Of a stretch of 64,000 nucleotides of DNA, positions 53,802-63,371 are shown in pieces (within the stretch, counting starts at the first letter, position 1; the number at the start of each line of letters is the position of its first letter). The position numbers were made by a program, and so were the translations under genes. The notes beneath the pieces are model-generated. The model was not told the origin of the DNA. It ran no database searches and worked only from the letters and a program-made list of their open reading frames with translations. The DNA is taken from contig NZ_MSXV01000009.1 of NCBI RefSeq assembly GCF_001945395.1, forward strand, positions 1 through 64,000. Direction: 5' to 3'. The DNA comes from Pseudomonas sp. PA15(2017). Lineage in GTDB: Bacteria > Pseudomonadota > Gammaproteobacteria > Pseudomonadales > Pseudomonadaceae.

Positions 53802-54200
53802 ATGAAAGACCTCGAACAGGAAGACCCGATACCGCAAGGCGACCTGGCACTGCAAATCACTGCGCTGCCACGCGAAACCAATGGCTTCGGTGACATTTAT
53901 GGCGGCTGGCTGGTTTCGCAGATGGATCTGGCAGGCACCGCCATGGCCAGCAAGGTGGCCGCAGGGCGCGTGGCGACCGTGGCGATCGATCGCATGGCCT
54001 TTCTGGTGCCGGTACCCGTTGGCGCGCAGTTGTCCTTCTATACCCAGGCGCTGGAAATCGGCCGCAGCTCGATCCAGATGCTGGTGGAAGTCTGGAGTGA
54101 CGACCCGCTGTCCAGCGAGTGGCGCAAGGTCACCGAAGCGGTGTTCGTGTTCGTGGCCATCGACGCCAGCGGTCGCACGCGCGCCGTACCACGCCGCTGA
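53802..54200 (+). CDS. YciA-type acyl-CoA thioesterase
   Basis: This 132-residue single-hotdog protein has the family motif NGFGDIYGGWLVSQMDLAGTAMA and VATVAIDRMAFLVPV, as in YciA acyl-CoA hydrolases. The substrate range is probably broad. The ATG at 53802 (MKDLEQEDPIPQ) follows a GTGAACAG stretch; the ribosome site is weak. It diverges from pstS. Confidence 0.88.
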   Translation: MKDLEQEDPIPQGDLALQITALPRETNGFGDIYGGWLVSQMDLAGTAMASKVAAGRVATVAIDRMAFLVPVPVGAQLSFYTQALEIGRSSIQMLVEVWSDDPLSSEWRKVTEAVFVFVAIDASGRTRAVPRR

Positions 54201-54230
54201 GTCAGTGCCGCGCCTGGTGCGCGGCAGCCC

Positions 54231-54824
54231 CTAATTACCCTGCCCGAGCAACTGGCCGACTCGTGCACGATCGGCGGTGAAGCTGTTCTGCGCCTGGGTG
54301 CGGGTTGCCTGGTAGCGTTCGATATCCTTTCTGATGCGCACCTGCTCGTCACGCTGGCTGGTAATCTGGTCGAGCAGCGGCTTGGGCACCTCCCGCCCCG
54401 CACGTTCCTGATCCGCCGCCTGTTTCTGCAGGTTGGCCTGCTGCTGACGTACCGACTGCAGGTTGCCCTTGGCCACGCCGATCAGGCCGTCGAGTTCGGC
54501 CAGCTTGCGTGCCTGGGCCCGATCGACATCTTCCAGGCTGCTGTACAAACGCAGCAGCTGCGCATCGGATTTGGCCCGTTCGCGATCGGCAAGGATCTTC
54601 TGCATTTCTTCGGCGCTAGGCGCTGGCGGCACTACACGCACCACGCGCCCCTGCTCGTTGAGCACCTCGTAGCCCTTGGCGATGAACTCGCTGGGCACGC
54701 CCTGCCGGTCGATCACCGTGATGCCCTGGGCATTGGTGTAGCGGTACATCTCCGCCGCGTTCACCCATAACGGCAGCAGCAGACCAAGCCAGAGGGTACG
54801 GCGCATCAGGGGCAAGGTGGACAT
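54231..54824 (-). CDS. DUF4124-domain secreted protein
   Basis: This 197-residue protein has an N-terminal signal peptide (LWLGLLLPLWVNAAE) and a DUF4124 domain (MYRYTNAQGITVIDRQGVPSEFIAKGYEVL). A long coiled-coil follows (AKSDAQLLRLYSSLEDVDRAQARK...). DUF4124 is common in periplasmic proteins of unknown role. The ATG at 54824 has a GAGAG ribosome site; GTG 54830 and ATG 54806 are alternatives. It lies after pyrE. Confidence 0.75.
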   Translation of the reverse strand: MSTLPLMRRTLWLGLLLPLWVNAAEMYRYTNAQGITVIDRQGVPSEFIAKGYEVLNEQGRVVRVVPPAPSAEEMQKILADRERAKSDAQLLRLYSSLEDVDRAQARKLAELDGLIGVAKGNLQSVRQQQANLQKQAADQERAGREVPKPLLDQITSQRDEQVRIRKDIERYQATRTQAQNSFTADRARVGQLLGQGN

Positions 54825-54851
54825 AGGCACGTTCTCTCGGCGAACCGTCGG

Positions 54852-55493
54852 TCAGATGCCGAATTCGGCTCGGTAGGCTTCCACGGCGGGCAGGTGTTGT
54901 TTCAGTTCAGCATCATCGGCCAGATATTCCAGCACCTGCTGCAGGGAAACGATGCTGACCACCGGAATGTTGAAGTCGCGTTCGACTTCCTGGATCGCCG
55001 ACAGCTCGCCGCGGCCACGCTCCTGGCGGTCCAGGGCGATCAGTACGCCAGCGGCCTGGGCACCCTGGGCCTGGATGATCTGCATCACTTCGCGGATCGC
55101 CGTACCGGCGGTGATCACGTCATCGATGATCAGCACGCGGCCGTTGAGCGGCGCACCGACCAGGGTGCCACCCTCGCCGTGATCCTTGGCTTCCTTGCGG
55201 TTGAAGCACCAGGGCGTATCCACGTCGTGGTGCTCGGCCAGGGCCACGCCGGTGCTGGCCGCCAGCGGGATGCCCTTGTAAGCCGGGCCGAACAGCACGT
55301 CGAAGGAAATGCCACTGTCCACCACGGCTGCCGCGTAGAAACGCCCCAGCTTGGCCAGTGCAAGCCCACTGTCGAACAACCCGGCATTGAAAAAATACGG
55401 GCTGACGCGACCGGACTTGAGGGTGAACTGACCGAAGCGCAGAACGCCTCGCTCAATGGCAAATCGAATGAAATCGCGCTGATACGTTTGCAT
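54852..55493 (-). CDS. pyrE: orotate phosphoribosyltransferase
   Basis: This 213-residue enzyme of pyrimidine synthesis converts orotate and PRPP to OMP. The PRPP loop [17 protein letters not shown] and the [13 protein letters not shown] segment are diagnostic, with the catalytic loop [10 protein letters not shown]. It is divergent from crc, as in other pseudomonads. Confidence 0.95.
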   Translation of the reverse strand: MQTYQRDFIRFAIERGVLRFGQFTLKSGRVSPYFFNAGLFDSGLALAKLGRFYAAAVVDSGISFDVLFGPAYKGIPLAASTGVALAEHHDVDTPWCFNRKEAKDHGEGGTLVGAPLNGRVLIIDDVITAGTAIREVMQIIQAQGAQAAGVLIALDRQERGRGELSAIQEVERDFNIPVVSIVSLQQVLEYLADDAELKQHLPAVEAYRAEFGI

Positions 55494-55586
55494 GAATGAC
55501 CTTGAGGCAGCACTGGATGTGGCTTTGAATTACTAAACGGCGTCTAGCTCAGGTATCATACACGCACGTGTTTTTGGGGGCCATTT

Positions 55587-56366
55587 ATGCGGATCATCAG
55601 TGTGAACGTGAATGGTATTCATGCTGCAGTCGAGCGCGGTTTGCTCAGTTGGCTGCAAGCACAGAATGCCGACGTGATCTGCCTGCAGGATACCCGTGCC
55701 TCCGCCTTTGAACTGGACGACCAAGCCCTCCAACTGGATGGCTATTTCCTCTATGCCTGCGATGCAGAAGTACCAAGCCAGGGTGGCGTGGCGCTTTACT
55801 CGCGGTTGCAACCCAAGGCGGTAATCAGCGGGCTCGGCTTTGAAACGGCCGATCGCTACGGGCGCTACCTGCAGGCTGATTTCGACAAGGTGAGTATTGC
55901 CACGCTGCTGCTGCCATCGGGCATGGGCGGTGACGAGAACCTGAATCAGAAATTCAAGTTCATGGACGATTTCTCCAAGTACCTGGACAAGCAACGCCGC
56001 AAGCGCCGCGATTACATCTATTGCGGCTCGCTGTACGTCGCCCATCAGAAGCTGGATGTGAAGAACTGGCGCGACTGCCAGCAATCACCCGGCTTCATGG
56101 CGCCCGAGCGCGCCTGGATGGACGAAGTCACCGGCACCATGGGCTACGTCGATGCCGTGCGCGAGGTCAATCGCGAGGCCGACCAGTTCAGCTGGTGGCC
56201 GGATAACGAGCAGGCGGAGATGCTCAACCTGGGCTACCGCTTCGACTACCAACTGCTCACGCCCGGCATGCGCCGCAGCGTGCGCAGTGCACGCCTGCCA
56301 CGCCAGCCGCGCTTTTCGCAGCACGCGCCACTGATCGTCGACTACGACTGGACGCTGACCGTCTGA
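55587..56366 (+). CDS. crc: catabolite repression control protein Crc
   Basis: This 259-residue protein of the exonuclease III (EEP) fold begins MRIISVNVNGIHAAVERGLLSWLQAQNADVICLQDTRA and matches pseudomonad Crc over its whole length. Crc acts with Hfq to repress translation of mRNAs for non-preferred substrates and lacks nuclease activity. A terminator follows. It could repress betaine or carnitine genes in this window, but no CA motif was tested. Confidence 0.96.
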   Translation: MRIISVNVNGIHAAVERGLLSWLQAQNADVICLQDTRASAFELDDQALQLDGYFLYACDAEVPSQGGVALYSRLQPKAVISGLGFETADRYGRYLQADFDKVSIATLLLPSGMGGDENLNQKFKFMDDFSKYLDKQRRKRRDYIYCGSLYVAHQKLDVKNWRDCQQSPGFMAPERAWMDEVTGTMGYVDAVREVNREADQFSWWPDNEQAEMLNLGYRFDYQLLTPGMRRSVRSARLPRQPRFSQHAPLIVDYDWTLTV

Positions 56367-56383
56367 TCCCATCGTCGCCAGCC

Positions 56384-56412
56384 AAAACGCCCCGACCCGT
56401 TCGGGGCGTTTT
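56384..56412. terminator. intrinsic terminator of crc
   Basis: AAAACGCCCCGA and TCGGGGCGTTTT form a perfect stem with a 5-base loop and a T4 tail. The flanking A4 and T4 make it symmetric. Confidence 0.9.
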
Positions 56413-56519
56413 CGTTTCTACGCCGCTGTATGGGGAAAAACGCCGGTAACTGTGGCGTGTCAGCGGTGGCCATCCGCGCTAGCCTGCCCGTCCGCATACC
56501 ACCACCCGAGGCCGCGCCC

Positions 56520-57404
56520 ATGACACCCAAGGACATCCTTCTGGCCGCTGTGGTGATCGTCGCCTGGGGCGTGAACTTCGTGATCATCAAGGTCGGCCTC
56601 GACGGCGTGCCACCCATGTTGCTCGGCGCCTTGCGCTTCATGCTCGCCGCCTTTCCCGCGATTCTCTTCATCCGCCGCCCGGACATGCCGCTGCGCTGGC
56701 TGCTGGCCTACGGCCTGACCATTTCCCTGGGGCAGTTCGCCTTTCTGTTCTCGGCCATGTACGCCGGCATGCCGGCAGGTCTGGCGTCGCTGGTGTTGCA
56801 GGCCCAAGCGTTCTTCACCCTGGGTTTCGCCGCGCTGTTCATTGGCGAGACGGTGCGGCGCAGCAGCCTGATCGGCCTGGTGGTGGCCGCGGCGGGCCTG
56901 CTGCTGATCGGCAGCGAAAGCGGACGCGCCTTCACCCTGGCCGGTTTCGTGCTGACGCTGTGTGCAGCAGCGATGTGGGGGCTGGGCAACGTGGTCACCA
57001 AGCGCATCGGCAAGGTCAACCTGGTCAGCCTGGTGGTCTGGGGCAGCCTGATCCCGCCGCTGCCGTTCCTGGCCCTGTCGTTGATACTGGAAGGCCCGGC
57101 GCAGATCGAGACGGCGCTGCGCGGCATTTCCCTGAACTCGGTGCTGGCCATCGCCTACCTGGCCTTCGTCGCCACGCTGCTCGGCTACGGCCTGTGGAGC
57201 CGCCTGCTGTCGCGCTATCCGGCCAGCCAAGTGGCGCCATTCTCGCTGCTGGTGCCGGTGATCGGCCTCAGCTCGGCATGGTTGTTCCTCGGCGAAGCAT
57301 TGAGCGCCGTGCAGTGGCTCGGCGCTGCCATCGTCATGCTCGGTTTGTTGATCAACGTGTTCGGCCCGCGCCTGCTCCAGCAACTGCGCGGCGCCACGGC
57401 CTGA
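56520..57404 (+). CDS. EamA-family (DMT) exporter
   Basis: This 294-residue protein has ten predicted membrane helices in two EamA repeats, with VVIVAWGVNFVIIKVGLDGVPPMLLGALRF at the start and ASQVAPFSLLVPVIGLSSAWLFLGE in the second repeat. It is of the metabolite exporter type (O-acetylserine/cysteine-like), substrate unknown. The ATG at 56520 follows CCCGAGGCC; the longer frame to 56430 is not needed. Confidence 0.85.
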   Translation: MTPKDILLAAVVIVAWGVNFVIIKVGLDGVPPMLLGALRFMLAAFPAILFIRRPDMPLRWLLAYGLTISLGQFAFLFSAMYAGMPAGLASLVLQAQAFFTLGFAALFIGETVRRSSLIGLVVAAAGLLLIGSESGRAFTLAGFVLTLCAAAMWGLGNVVTKRIGKVNLVSLVVWGSLIPPLPFLALSLILEGPAQIETALRGISLNSVLAIAYLAFVATLLGYGLWSRLLSRYPASQVAPFSLLVPVIGLSSAWLFLGEALSAVQWLGAAIVMLGLLINVFGPRLLQQLRGATA

Positions 57405-57749
57405 TCAGCGCTGGCGCGACATGCGCCAGCAGAACCACCCAGCCCCGGCCAGGGCGAAAGCGATGACGGCGTGCAACAGCAGCGTCAGCACGTAACCCAG
57501 CGGGTGGGTAGCGAAGGGATAAAAGGTCGCCGGGCCGATTCTCGACGGTGAGATGGCTACGCCGCTGTACAGCGCCTGCGCCACCGTGAACAGCAGGGTA
57601 GCGGCGCAGAGCACCATGACCGTCGCGGTCAGTGGCAACAGCAGGCGTGCCGCCCAGGCCGCACGGGCGCTGGGTGGTGGCATCTGCCATTGCGGGCGAT
57701 TGCGCGCGTGGCCGGCGCGGCGAGCCTGGCGCCTGGACAGGCGAGTCAT
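57405..57749 (-). CDS. hypothetical membrane protein
   Basis: This 114-residue protein has an Arg-rich N terminus (MTRLSRRQARRAGHARNRPQ) and two membrane helices (ARLLLPLTATVMVLCAATLLF and GYVLTLLLHAVIAFALAGAGWF). No family is recognised. It starts 5 bp from the end of trmB, so it is co-transcribed, and it abuts the EamA gene. Confidence 0.65.
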   Translation of the reverse strand: MTRLSRRQARRAGHARNRPQWQMPPPSARAAWAARLLLPLTATVMVLCAATLLFTVAQALYSGVAISPSRIGPATFYPFATHPLGYVLTLLLHAVIAFALAGAGWFCWRMSRQR

Positions 57750-57753
57750 CGGC

Positions 57754-58470
57754 TCAGTCGACGCGCCCGAACTTGAGGTCCCAGACGCCATGGCCGAGGC
57801 GCTCGCCGCGGCGCTCGAACTTGGTCACCGGGCGCTCGGCCGGCCGCTCGACGCAGCGACCGTCAGCGGCGAGGTTACGATAGCCCGGCGCCACGTTCAT
57901 CACTTCCAGCATGTATTCGGCGTAGGGCTCCCAATCGGTGGCCATGTGCAGCACACCGCCGACCTTGAGCTTCTGGCGCACCAGCTCGGCGAATGCCGGC
58001 TGCACGATACGGCGCTTGTTATGACGCGCCTTGTGCCAGGGATCGGGGAAGAACAGCAGCACGCGATCGAGGCTGGCATCGGGCACGCACTGACGCAGTA
58101 CTTCCAGCGCATCGCAGCTGTAGACGCGCAGATTGGTCAGGTTCTGCGTCATCACGCCATTGAGCAGTGCGCCCACGCCCGGTCGGTGCACTTCAACGCC
58201 GATGAAGTCCTGCTCAGGCGCTGCGGCGGCCATTTCCAGCGTGGAGTGGCCCATGCCGAAGCCGATTTCGAAGGTCCGCGGCGCCTGGCGCCCGAATACC
58301 GCATCGAAATCCTGCATGCCATCGCTCAGCTCCAGGCCGAACTTCGGCAGGCCCAGGTCGAAGCCGCGCTGCTGCCCTTCGGTCATGCGCCCGGCACGCA
58401 TCACGAAACTCTTGATGGCGCGCATGTGTCGCGGGTTTTCTTCGGCTGGGGTTTGTTCGATATCGCTCAT
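57754..58470 (-). CDS. trmB: tRNA (guanine-N7)-methyltransferase
   Basis: This 238-residue SAM-dependent enzyme methylates G46 of tRNA. The SAM motif [26 protein letters not shown] and [14 protein letters not shown] are typical of TrmB. It is preceded by thiG and a MITE-like element on the same strand. Confidence 0.93.
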   Translation of the reverse strand: MSDIEQTPAEENPRHMRAIKSFVMRAGRMTEGQQRGFDLGLPKFGLELSDGMQDFDAVFGRQAPRTFEIGFGMGHSTLEMAAAAPEQDFIGVEVHRPGVGALLNGVMTQNLTNLRVYSCDALEVLRQCVPDASLDRVLLFFPDPWHKARHNKRRIVQPAFAELVRQKLKVGGVLHMATDWEPYAEYMLEVMNVAPGYRNLAADGRCVERPAERPVTKFERRGERLGHGVWDLKFGRVD

Positions 58471-58520
58471 GGGGGCACTCGGCAACGCAGGTATTAAATG
58501 GATAAAGGAAAAGCAGCGTA

Positions 58521-58715
58521 ATAACGATCTTGCGAGCTAGAGCCATGCAAGGCCTAGGCGGCCCCACAAAAACAGGCGATGAAGCGGAGTGTACTGTTGT
58601 ACATGAGCATTACTCGCTCCGCTCGCCCCTTCGGGGCGTACTAAAGTGCGTTAGCCGCAAGCGGCTTTCCGAGCCTGTTTTCAACGCAGCAGGGCCGACG
58701 CGCAGCTGATCGTGG
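58521..58715. repeat. MITE-like element between thiG and trmB
   Basis: AACGATCTTGCGAGCTAGAG at the left resembles the start of 52368-52525, and AACGCAGCAGGGCCGACGCG CAGCTGATCGT at the right resembles its end. It has a longer interior with GCCCCTTCGGGGC and TTAGCCGCAAGCGGC hairpins. The AGAACCTG terminal tip is worn away on both sides. Confidence 0.7.
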
Positions 58716-58719
58716 AGAG

Positions 58720-59514
58720 TCAGCGGATCAGGCCGTCTAGCGGCGACGAGGCACTGGCATAAAGTTTCTTCGGCATGCGCCCCGCCAGGTAGGCCAGGCG
58801 ACCGGCCTCGATGGCGTACTTCATGGCCTGGGCCATCAACACCGGTTGCTGGGCATGGGCGATGGCGCTGTTCATCAGCACCGCCTCGCAACCCAGCTCC
58901 ATGGCGATGGTGGCATCAGACGCGGTGCCCACACCGGCATCCACCAGCACTGGAACGGTCGCCTCTTCGAGGATGATGCGCAGGTTGTAGGGGTTGCAGA
59001 TGCCCAGCCCGGTGCCGATCAGGCCGGCCAGCGGCATGACGGCGATACAGCCCATCTCGGCCAACTGGCGGGCGATGATCGGATCATCGCTGGTGTAGAC
59101 CATCACGTCGAAGCCTTCCTTGACCAGCACTTCGGCGGCCTTGAGGGTTTCGATCACGTTGGGAAACAGGGTCTTCTGGTCGGCCAGCACTTCCAGTTTC
59201 ACCAGCTTGTGGCCATCGAGCAGCTCACGGGCCAGGCGACAGGTACGCACGGCCTCGACGGCGTCGTAGCAGCCAGCGGTGTTCGGCAGGATGGTGTAGC
59301 GATCCGGCGAAATCACGTCGAGCAGATTCGGCTCGCCCGGGTTCTGGCCGATATTGGTACGGCGCACCGCCACGGTCACGATCTCCGCGCCCGATGCCTC
59401 GATGGCGTCGCGGGTCTCGTCTAGATCCTTGTACTTACCGGTGCCGACCAGCAGGCGCGACTGATAGGTGCGGCCAGCCAGGATAAAAGGCTTGTCGTTG
59501 GCTGCGTGGCTCAT
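58720..59514 (-). CDS. thiG: thiazole synthase
   Basis: This 264-residue TIM-barrel enzyme forms the thiazole phosphate of thiamine from DXP, dehydroglycine and ThiS-thiocarboxylate. Landmarks are [35 protein letters not shown] with the Schiff-base lysine, and [22 protein letters not shown]. It follows thiS by 42 bp. Confidence 0.94.
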   Translation of the reverse strand: MSHAANDKPFILAGRTYQSRLLVGTGKYKDLDETRDAIEASGAEIVTVAVRRTNIGQNPGEPNLLDVISPDRYTILPNTAGCYDAVEAVRTCRLARELLDGHKLVKLEVLADQKTLFPNVIETLKAAEVLVKEGFDVMVYTSDDPIIARQLAEMGCIAVMPLAGLIGTGLGICNPYNLRIILEEATVPVLVDAGVGTASDATIAMELGCEAVLMNSAIAHAQQPVLMAQAMKYAIEAGRLAYLAGRMPKKLYASASSPLDGLIR

Positions 59515-59556
59515 GGAAATTCCTCTGCAGAAAGTTGGAAGGGCGCGGCGCCGGGT

Positions 59557-59757
59557 TCAACCGCCGCCGATGGCATGGACCACTTCGAGGCGGTCGCCGT
59601 CGGCCAGCGCCGTGCTGCCGTACTGGCTGCGCGGGACGATATCGAGGTTACGCTCGACCGCCACGCGGCGCCCGGTCAGTTCCAGACGCTCGATCAGATC
59701 GGCGACGCTGGCGCCCTCGGGCAGCTCGAGGGTTTCACCGTTCAACTGGATATGCAT
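59557..59757 (-). CDS. thiS: sulfur carrier protein ThiS
   Basis: This 66-residue ubiquitin-like protein ends in the required Gly-Gly (VVHAIGGG). The core [25 protein letters not shown] is typical. It carries the sulfur as a C-terminal thiocarboxylate to ThiG. Confidence 0.93.
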   Translation of the reverse strand: MHIQLNGETLELPEGASVADLIERLELTGRRVAVERNLDIVPRSQYGSTALADGDRLEVVHAIGGG

Positions 59758-59851
59758 GGCGACCCGTCATGACAGGAGAAAGGGCCGGCATTCTAGCCCG
59801 ATCCCCGGCGATGACCAAGGCGCAGCCCCGCCGTTGGTCTCGCGCAATCTC

Positions 59852-59932
59852 AGCACCTGTTCACGATCTCGCGCGCTGGAGCCCGTACTTAGCACCGTAG
59901 CGCCGCCGCACAGCAGATCGTGAGCAGGTGCT
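59852..59932. repeat. short MITE-like element
   Basis: AGCACCTGTTCACGATCT and AGATCGTGAGCAGGTGCT are near-perfect 18-bp terminal inverted repeats around about 45 bp that include TAGCGCCGCCGCAC. It is the smallest member of the family at 52368 and 58521. It ends at the stop of the DUF423 gene. Confidence 0.8.
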
Positions 59933-60303
59933 CAGGCCATGCGCCAGGCCAAAACACCCAGACACGCCCAGCCGGCCAGAAAGGCCAGGCCGCCGAACGG
60001 GGTGATGATGCCCAGCTTGCCGATACCGCTGAGGGTCAGCGCGTAGAGGCTGCCCGAAAACAGCAGGATACCGGCAGCGAAGAACCCCCCGGCCAGGTTG
60101 ACCAGGCGCCCTGGTGCGACCAGCGCCAGAATGGCCACGCCCAGCAGGGCCAATGCGTGGATCAGCTGGTAATGGGTGCCGGTCTGAAACACGGCCAGGT
60201 ACTCGGCGCTCAACCTGCTCTTCAAACCATGGGCCGCGAACGCGCCCAACGCGACCCCGGAAAAGCCGGCGAGAGCCGACAGCAACAACCACAGGCGAAC
60301 CAT
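59932..60303 (-). CDS. DUF423-family membrane protein
   Basis: This 123-residue protein has four helices and the DUF423/YgdD motif LGAFAAHGLKSRLSAEYLAVFQTGTHYQLIHALALL, with ITPFGGLAFLAGW near the end. Function unknown. The ATG at 60303 fits the family; the longer frame to 60324 adds only seven residues. Confidence 0.85.
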   Translation of the reverse strand: MVRLWLLLSALAGFSGVALGAFAAHGLKSRLSAEYLAVFQTGTHYQLIHALALLGVAILALVAPGRLVNLAGGFFAAGILLFSGSLYALTLSGIGKLGIITPFGGLAFLAGWACLGVLAWRMA

Positions 60304-60454
60304 AGCGCTCTCACCGATAGCCAACAGAGAGGCGCAGTTTACGCCGCCATTCGCCCGGCCGCGCCTCCCCGATTGCCGCAGTGGGCCGCTGCATTGCCCG
60401 CAATGGTGCCAGGCGCCTTATACTAAGCGGCCAATCAAGCCCGGCTCCCTGCGC

Positions 60455-61177
60455 ATGCTCCGATCCCTTCGCCGCCTCCTGCTGAAGTTGCTGCTCTGGT
60501 TCATCGCCGGCTCCTTCCTGCTGGTGCTCGCCCTGCGCTGGGTACCACCACCGGGCACGGCGCTGATGGTCGAGCGCAAGATCGAGTCCTGGGTCGACGG
60601 CAAGCCCATCGACCTGCAGCGCACCTGGCGCTCCTGGGACGCGCTGCCGGATGACCTGAAGATCGCCGTGATCGCCAGCGAAGATCAGAAATTCGCCCAG
60701 CACTGGGGCTTCGACGTGGACGCGATCAAGGCGGCGCTGTCGCACAACCAGCAGGGCGGCTCGGTGCGTGGCGCCAGCACCCTCAGCCAGCAGGTGGCCA
60801 AGAATTTGTTTCTGTGGTCCGGTCGCAGCTACCTGCGCAAGGGTATCGAGGTGTGGTTTACCGGGCTGATCGAACTGCTGTGGCCCAAGGAGCGCATTCT
60901 CGAGGTGTACCTCAACAGCGCGGAATGGGCCGACGGCGTGTTCGGCGCGGAAGCGGCCGCACAGCATCACTTCAATATCGGCGCGTCCTACCTGTCAGCC
61001 CGCCAGGCCAGCCTGCTCGCAGCGGTGCTGCCCAATCCGCGGCAGTACGATGCGGGGCGGCCCAGCGGCTACGTCAACCAGCGCGCCAACTGGATTCGCC
61101 GACAGATGCGCCAACTGGGTGGCAGTCATTACCTGAACCAGCTGCAGGCGCCGCGGCCGGCCTGGTGGGCGAAGTAG
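60455..61177 (+). CDS. mtgA: monofunctional peptidoglycan glycosyltransferase
   Basis: This 240-residue enzyme has one N-terminal membrane helix (LLLKLLLWFIAGSFLLVLALRW) and a GT51 domain, with the catalytic Glu in IASEDQKFAQHWGFD, then RGASTLSQQVAKNLFL and LNSAEWADGVFGAEAAAQ. It polymerises lipid II into glycan chains. It is convergent with rpoH. Confidence 0.95.
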   Translation: MLRSLRRLLLKLLLWFIAGSFLLVLALRWVPPPGTALMVERKIESWVDGKPIDLQRTWRSWDALPDDLKIAVIASEDQKFAQHWGFDVDAIKAALSHNQQGGSVRGASTLSQQVAKNLFLWSGRSYLRKGIEVWFTGLIELLWPKERILEVYLNSAEWADGVFGAEAAAQHHFNIGASYLSARQASLLAAVLPNPRQYDAGRPSGYVNQRANWIRRQMRQLGGSHYLNQLQAPRPAWWAK

Positions 61178-61216
61178 GCAGATTGAAAAGCTAGAGAAGC
61201 CGGCATTCTGCTGTCC

Positions 61217-61286
61217 GCGGGAGCGGGCCATGCCCACGAACTCCACGTTCAGGGAGCCCATTTCGCGGGCATGGCCCGCTCCCACA
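61217..61286. repeat. facing pair of REP elements between mtgA and rpoH
   Basis: GCGGGAGCGGGCCATGCCCA and, 40 bp on, TTCGCGGGCATGGCCCGC form a BIME-like pair at the 3' ends of the convergent mtgA and rpoH. Confidence 0.85.
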
Positions 61287-61322
61287 ACAGGTAAACCTCG
61301 GTAGTTCCAGGTCACCCAAACG

Positions 61323-61351
61323 AAAACGCCCCGAACAGGTCGGGGCGTTTT
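61323..61351. terminator. intrinsic terminator between mtgA and rpoH
   Basis: AAAACGCCCCGA and TCGGGGCGTTTT form a perfect stem with a 5-base loop. It serves rpoH (minus) and probably mtgA (plus), and has the same stem as the crc terminator. Confidence 0.9.
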
Positions 61352-61367
61352 GACGTTACGAGCCAGA

Positions 61368-62222
61368 TCAGGCGGCGATGGAGCCTTTGAGCTTGTTCAT
61401 CGCATTCTTCTCCAGCTGACGGATACGCTCCGCCGAGACGTTGTACTTGGCCGCCAGCTCATGCAGCGTGGCCTTCTCTTCGGCCAACCAGCGCTGCTGC
61501 AGGATATCGCGGCTACGCTCGTCGAGCGCTTCGAGCGCCTCGTGCAGATTGGCACTGGAGGTGTCGCTCCAGTCCTCGTCTTCCATCTGTCGGGCTGGAT
61601 CGTAGCGATGGTCTTCCAGGTACTGAGCCGGCGACTGGAACGCGCTGTCATCGTCAGCATCGGCAGCCGGGTCGAAGGCCATGTCCTGGCCGGTCAGGCG
61701 GCTTTCCATCTCGCGCACTTCACGGGCTTCGACACCCAGGCTTTCGGCCACGGCTTTGACTTCGTCATTGCTCAACCAAGCCAGGCGCTTCTTCTGACTG
61801 CGCAGATTGAAGAACAGCTTGCGCTGGGCCTTGGTGGTGGCGACCTTGACGATCCGCCAGTTCTTGAGGATGAACTCGTGGATTTCCGCACGAATCCAGT
61901 GCACGGCGAAAGACACCAGGCGCACACCCATTTCCGGGTTGAAACGCTTGACCGCCTTCATCAGGCCGACGTTGCCTTCCTGGATAAGGTCGGCCTGGGC
62001 CAGGCCGTAGCCGGAGTAACTGCGCGCGATATGCACGACGAAACGCAGGTGGGCCAATACCATCTGGCGAGCCGCGTCGAGGTCCTGCTTGTAGAAGAGG
62101 TTACCGGCCAGTTCACGCTCCTGCTCGGGCGTCAGCAGCGGAATGCTGTTAACGGCATGCACGTAAGCTTCCAGGTTGGCGCCTGGAACCAGAGCATGAA
62201 CAGGTTGCAAAGAAGTGGACAT
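61368..62222 (-). CDS. rpoH: heat-shock sigma factor RpoH
   Basis: This 284-residue sigma-32 has region 2 ([40 protein letters not shown], then [32 protein letters not shown]), the RpoH box [14 protein letters not shown] and a region 4 HTH ([27 protein letters not shown]). The ATG at 62222 gives the standard length. It follows ftsX after a 132-bp gap. Confidence 0.95.
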   Translation of the reverse strand: MSTSLQPVHALVPGANLEAYVHAVNSIPLLTPEQERELAGNLFYKQDLDAARQMVLAHLRFVVHIARSYSGYGLAQADLIQEGNVGLMKAVKRFNPEMGVRLVSFAVHWIRAEIHEFILKNWRIVKVATTKAQRKLFFNLRSQKKRLAWLSNDEVKAVAESLGVEAREVREMESRLTGQDMAFDPAADADDDSAFQSPAQYLEDHRYDPARQMEDEDWSDTSSANLHEALEALDERSRDILQQRWLAEEKATLHELAAKYNVSAERIRQLEKNAMNKLKGSIAA

Positions 62223-62354
62223 TAGAATCCTCCGATTCACGAAACGTACGCAGTGTAGCACTGCGCAATATGACCGGAAGCCACCATCCTGGTTCCCCGG
62301 TCAATAGTCAATATCAACCAAATCAATATGTTAGCGAAGCATCAAACTGGCGAC

Positions 62355-63371
62355 TTAGCGGGGAGCAAGCTCCCTCAGATGTCGCGCCACCGCCAGCCAC
62401 GCACCGATATACCCCAACAGCACCGCTCCCAGCAATAGGGAGAAGCCGTCGCCAATGGGTACGCCGGCCAGGGCGAAATCGCTGCCATACAATCCGGACA
62501 GACGCACCACGGCATCGTTCAACCAGTTCAACCCAAAGGCCAGCACCAGCCAGGACAGCACACCGGCGCCCAGGCCATACAGCGCGCCCATGTAAAGGAA
62601 AGGGCGACGCACGTAGCTGTCGGTACCGCCGACCAGCTTGATCACCTCGATCTCGGTACGGCGATTCTCGATATGCAGTCGAATGGTGTTACCGATCACC
62701 AGCAGCAGCGCCATGATCAGCAAAACCGTGAGGCCAAAAACGAAACGGTCGCCCAACTTGAGGATTGCGCCCAAACGCTCGACCCAGACCAGGTCCAGCT
62801 GTGCCTGCTCAACGCTGGGCAGCTCTGCCAAACGCAAACGCAACGCCTCAAGGGTGGCTTTGTCGACTTCCTTGGGTGTTACCAGCACAGTGCCAGGCAA
62901 TGGATTGCTAGGCAATTCCTTGAGGGCTTCGCCCAACCCGGACTGTTGCTGAAACTCTTCCAGGGCCTTTTCGCGACTGATCCATTCGGCTTCGGCCACG
63001 TCGTCCATGCCCGCGATTTCTTCGCGCAGGGCCTGGCCCTGACTATCGCTGGCGTCGATCTTGAGGAACACAGAGATCTGCGCAGCACGCTCCCAGGTGC
63101 CGCCAAGACGCTCGACGTTGCCTAGCAGCAGCGACAGGCCCATGGGCAAGCTCAGTGCCACGGCCATTACCAGGCAAGTAAAGAAGCTGCCGATCGGGTG
63201 CTTTCCAAGGCGGCGCAGGCTGTCGACCAGGCTGGCGCGGTGGCTTTCCAGCCAGGCGCGGGTCAGGGTGCGAAAATCCGGTTCGTTGTCCGGCCCCTGT
63301 GGCTCGGCGTTCTTGGGTGCCGCGCCGACGCGCTGAGACGGCTGCGGTGGCGGGATGCGGGAAGCACTCAT
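62355..63371 (-). CDS. ftsX: cell-division protein FtsX
   Basis: This 338-residue membrane protein has a Pro/Ala-rich cytosolic N terminus, four helices and an extracytoplasmic domain (about residues 95-205). The FtsX motif LVGGTDSYVRRPFLYMGALYGLGAG is present. With FtsE it forms the ABC-like complex that controls septal amidases. It overlaps ftsE by 4 bp. Confidence 0.94.
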   Translation of the reverse strand: MSASRIPPPQPSQRVGAAPKNAEPQGPDNEPDFRTLTRAWLESHRASLVDSLRRLGKHPIGSFFTCLVMAVALSLPMGLSLLLGNVERLGGTWERAAQISVFLKIDASDSQGQALREEIAGMDDVAEAEWISREKALEEFQQQSGLGEALKELPSNPLPGTVLVTPKEVDKATLEALRLRLAELPSVEQAQLDLVWVERLGAILKLGDRFVFGLTVLLIMALLLVIGNTIRLHIENRRTEIEVIKLVGGTDSYVRRPFLYMGALYGLGAGVLSWLVLAFGLNWLNDAVVRLSGLYGSDFALAGVPIGDGFSLLLGAVLLGYIGAWLAVARHLRELAPR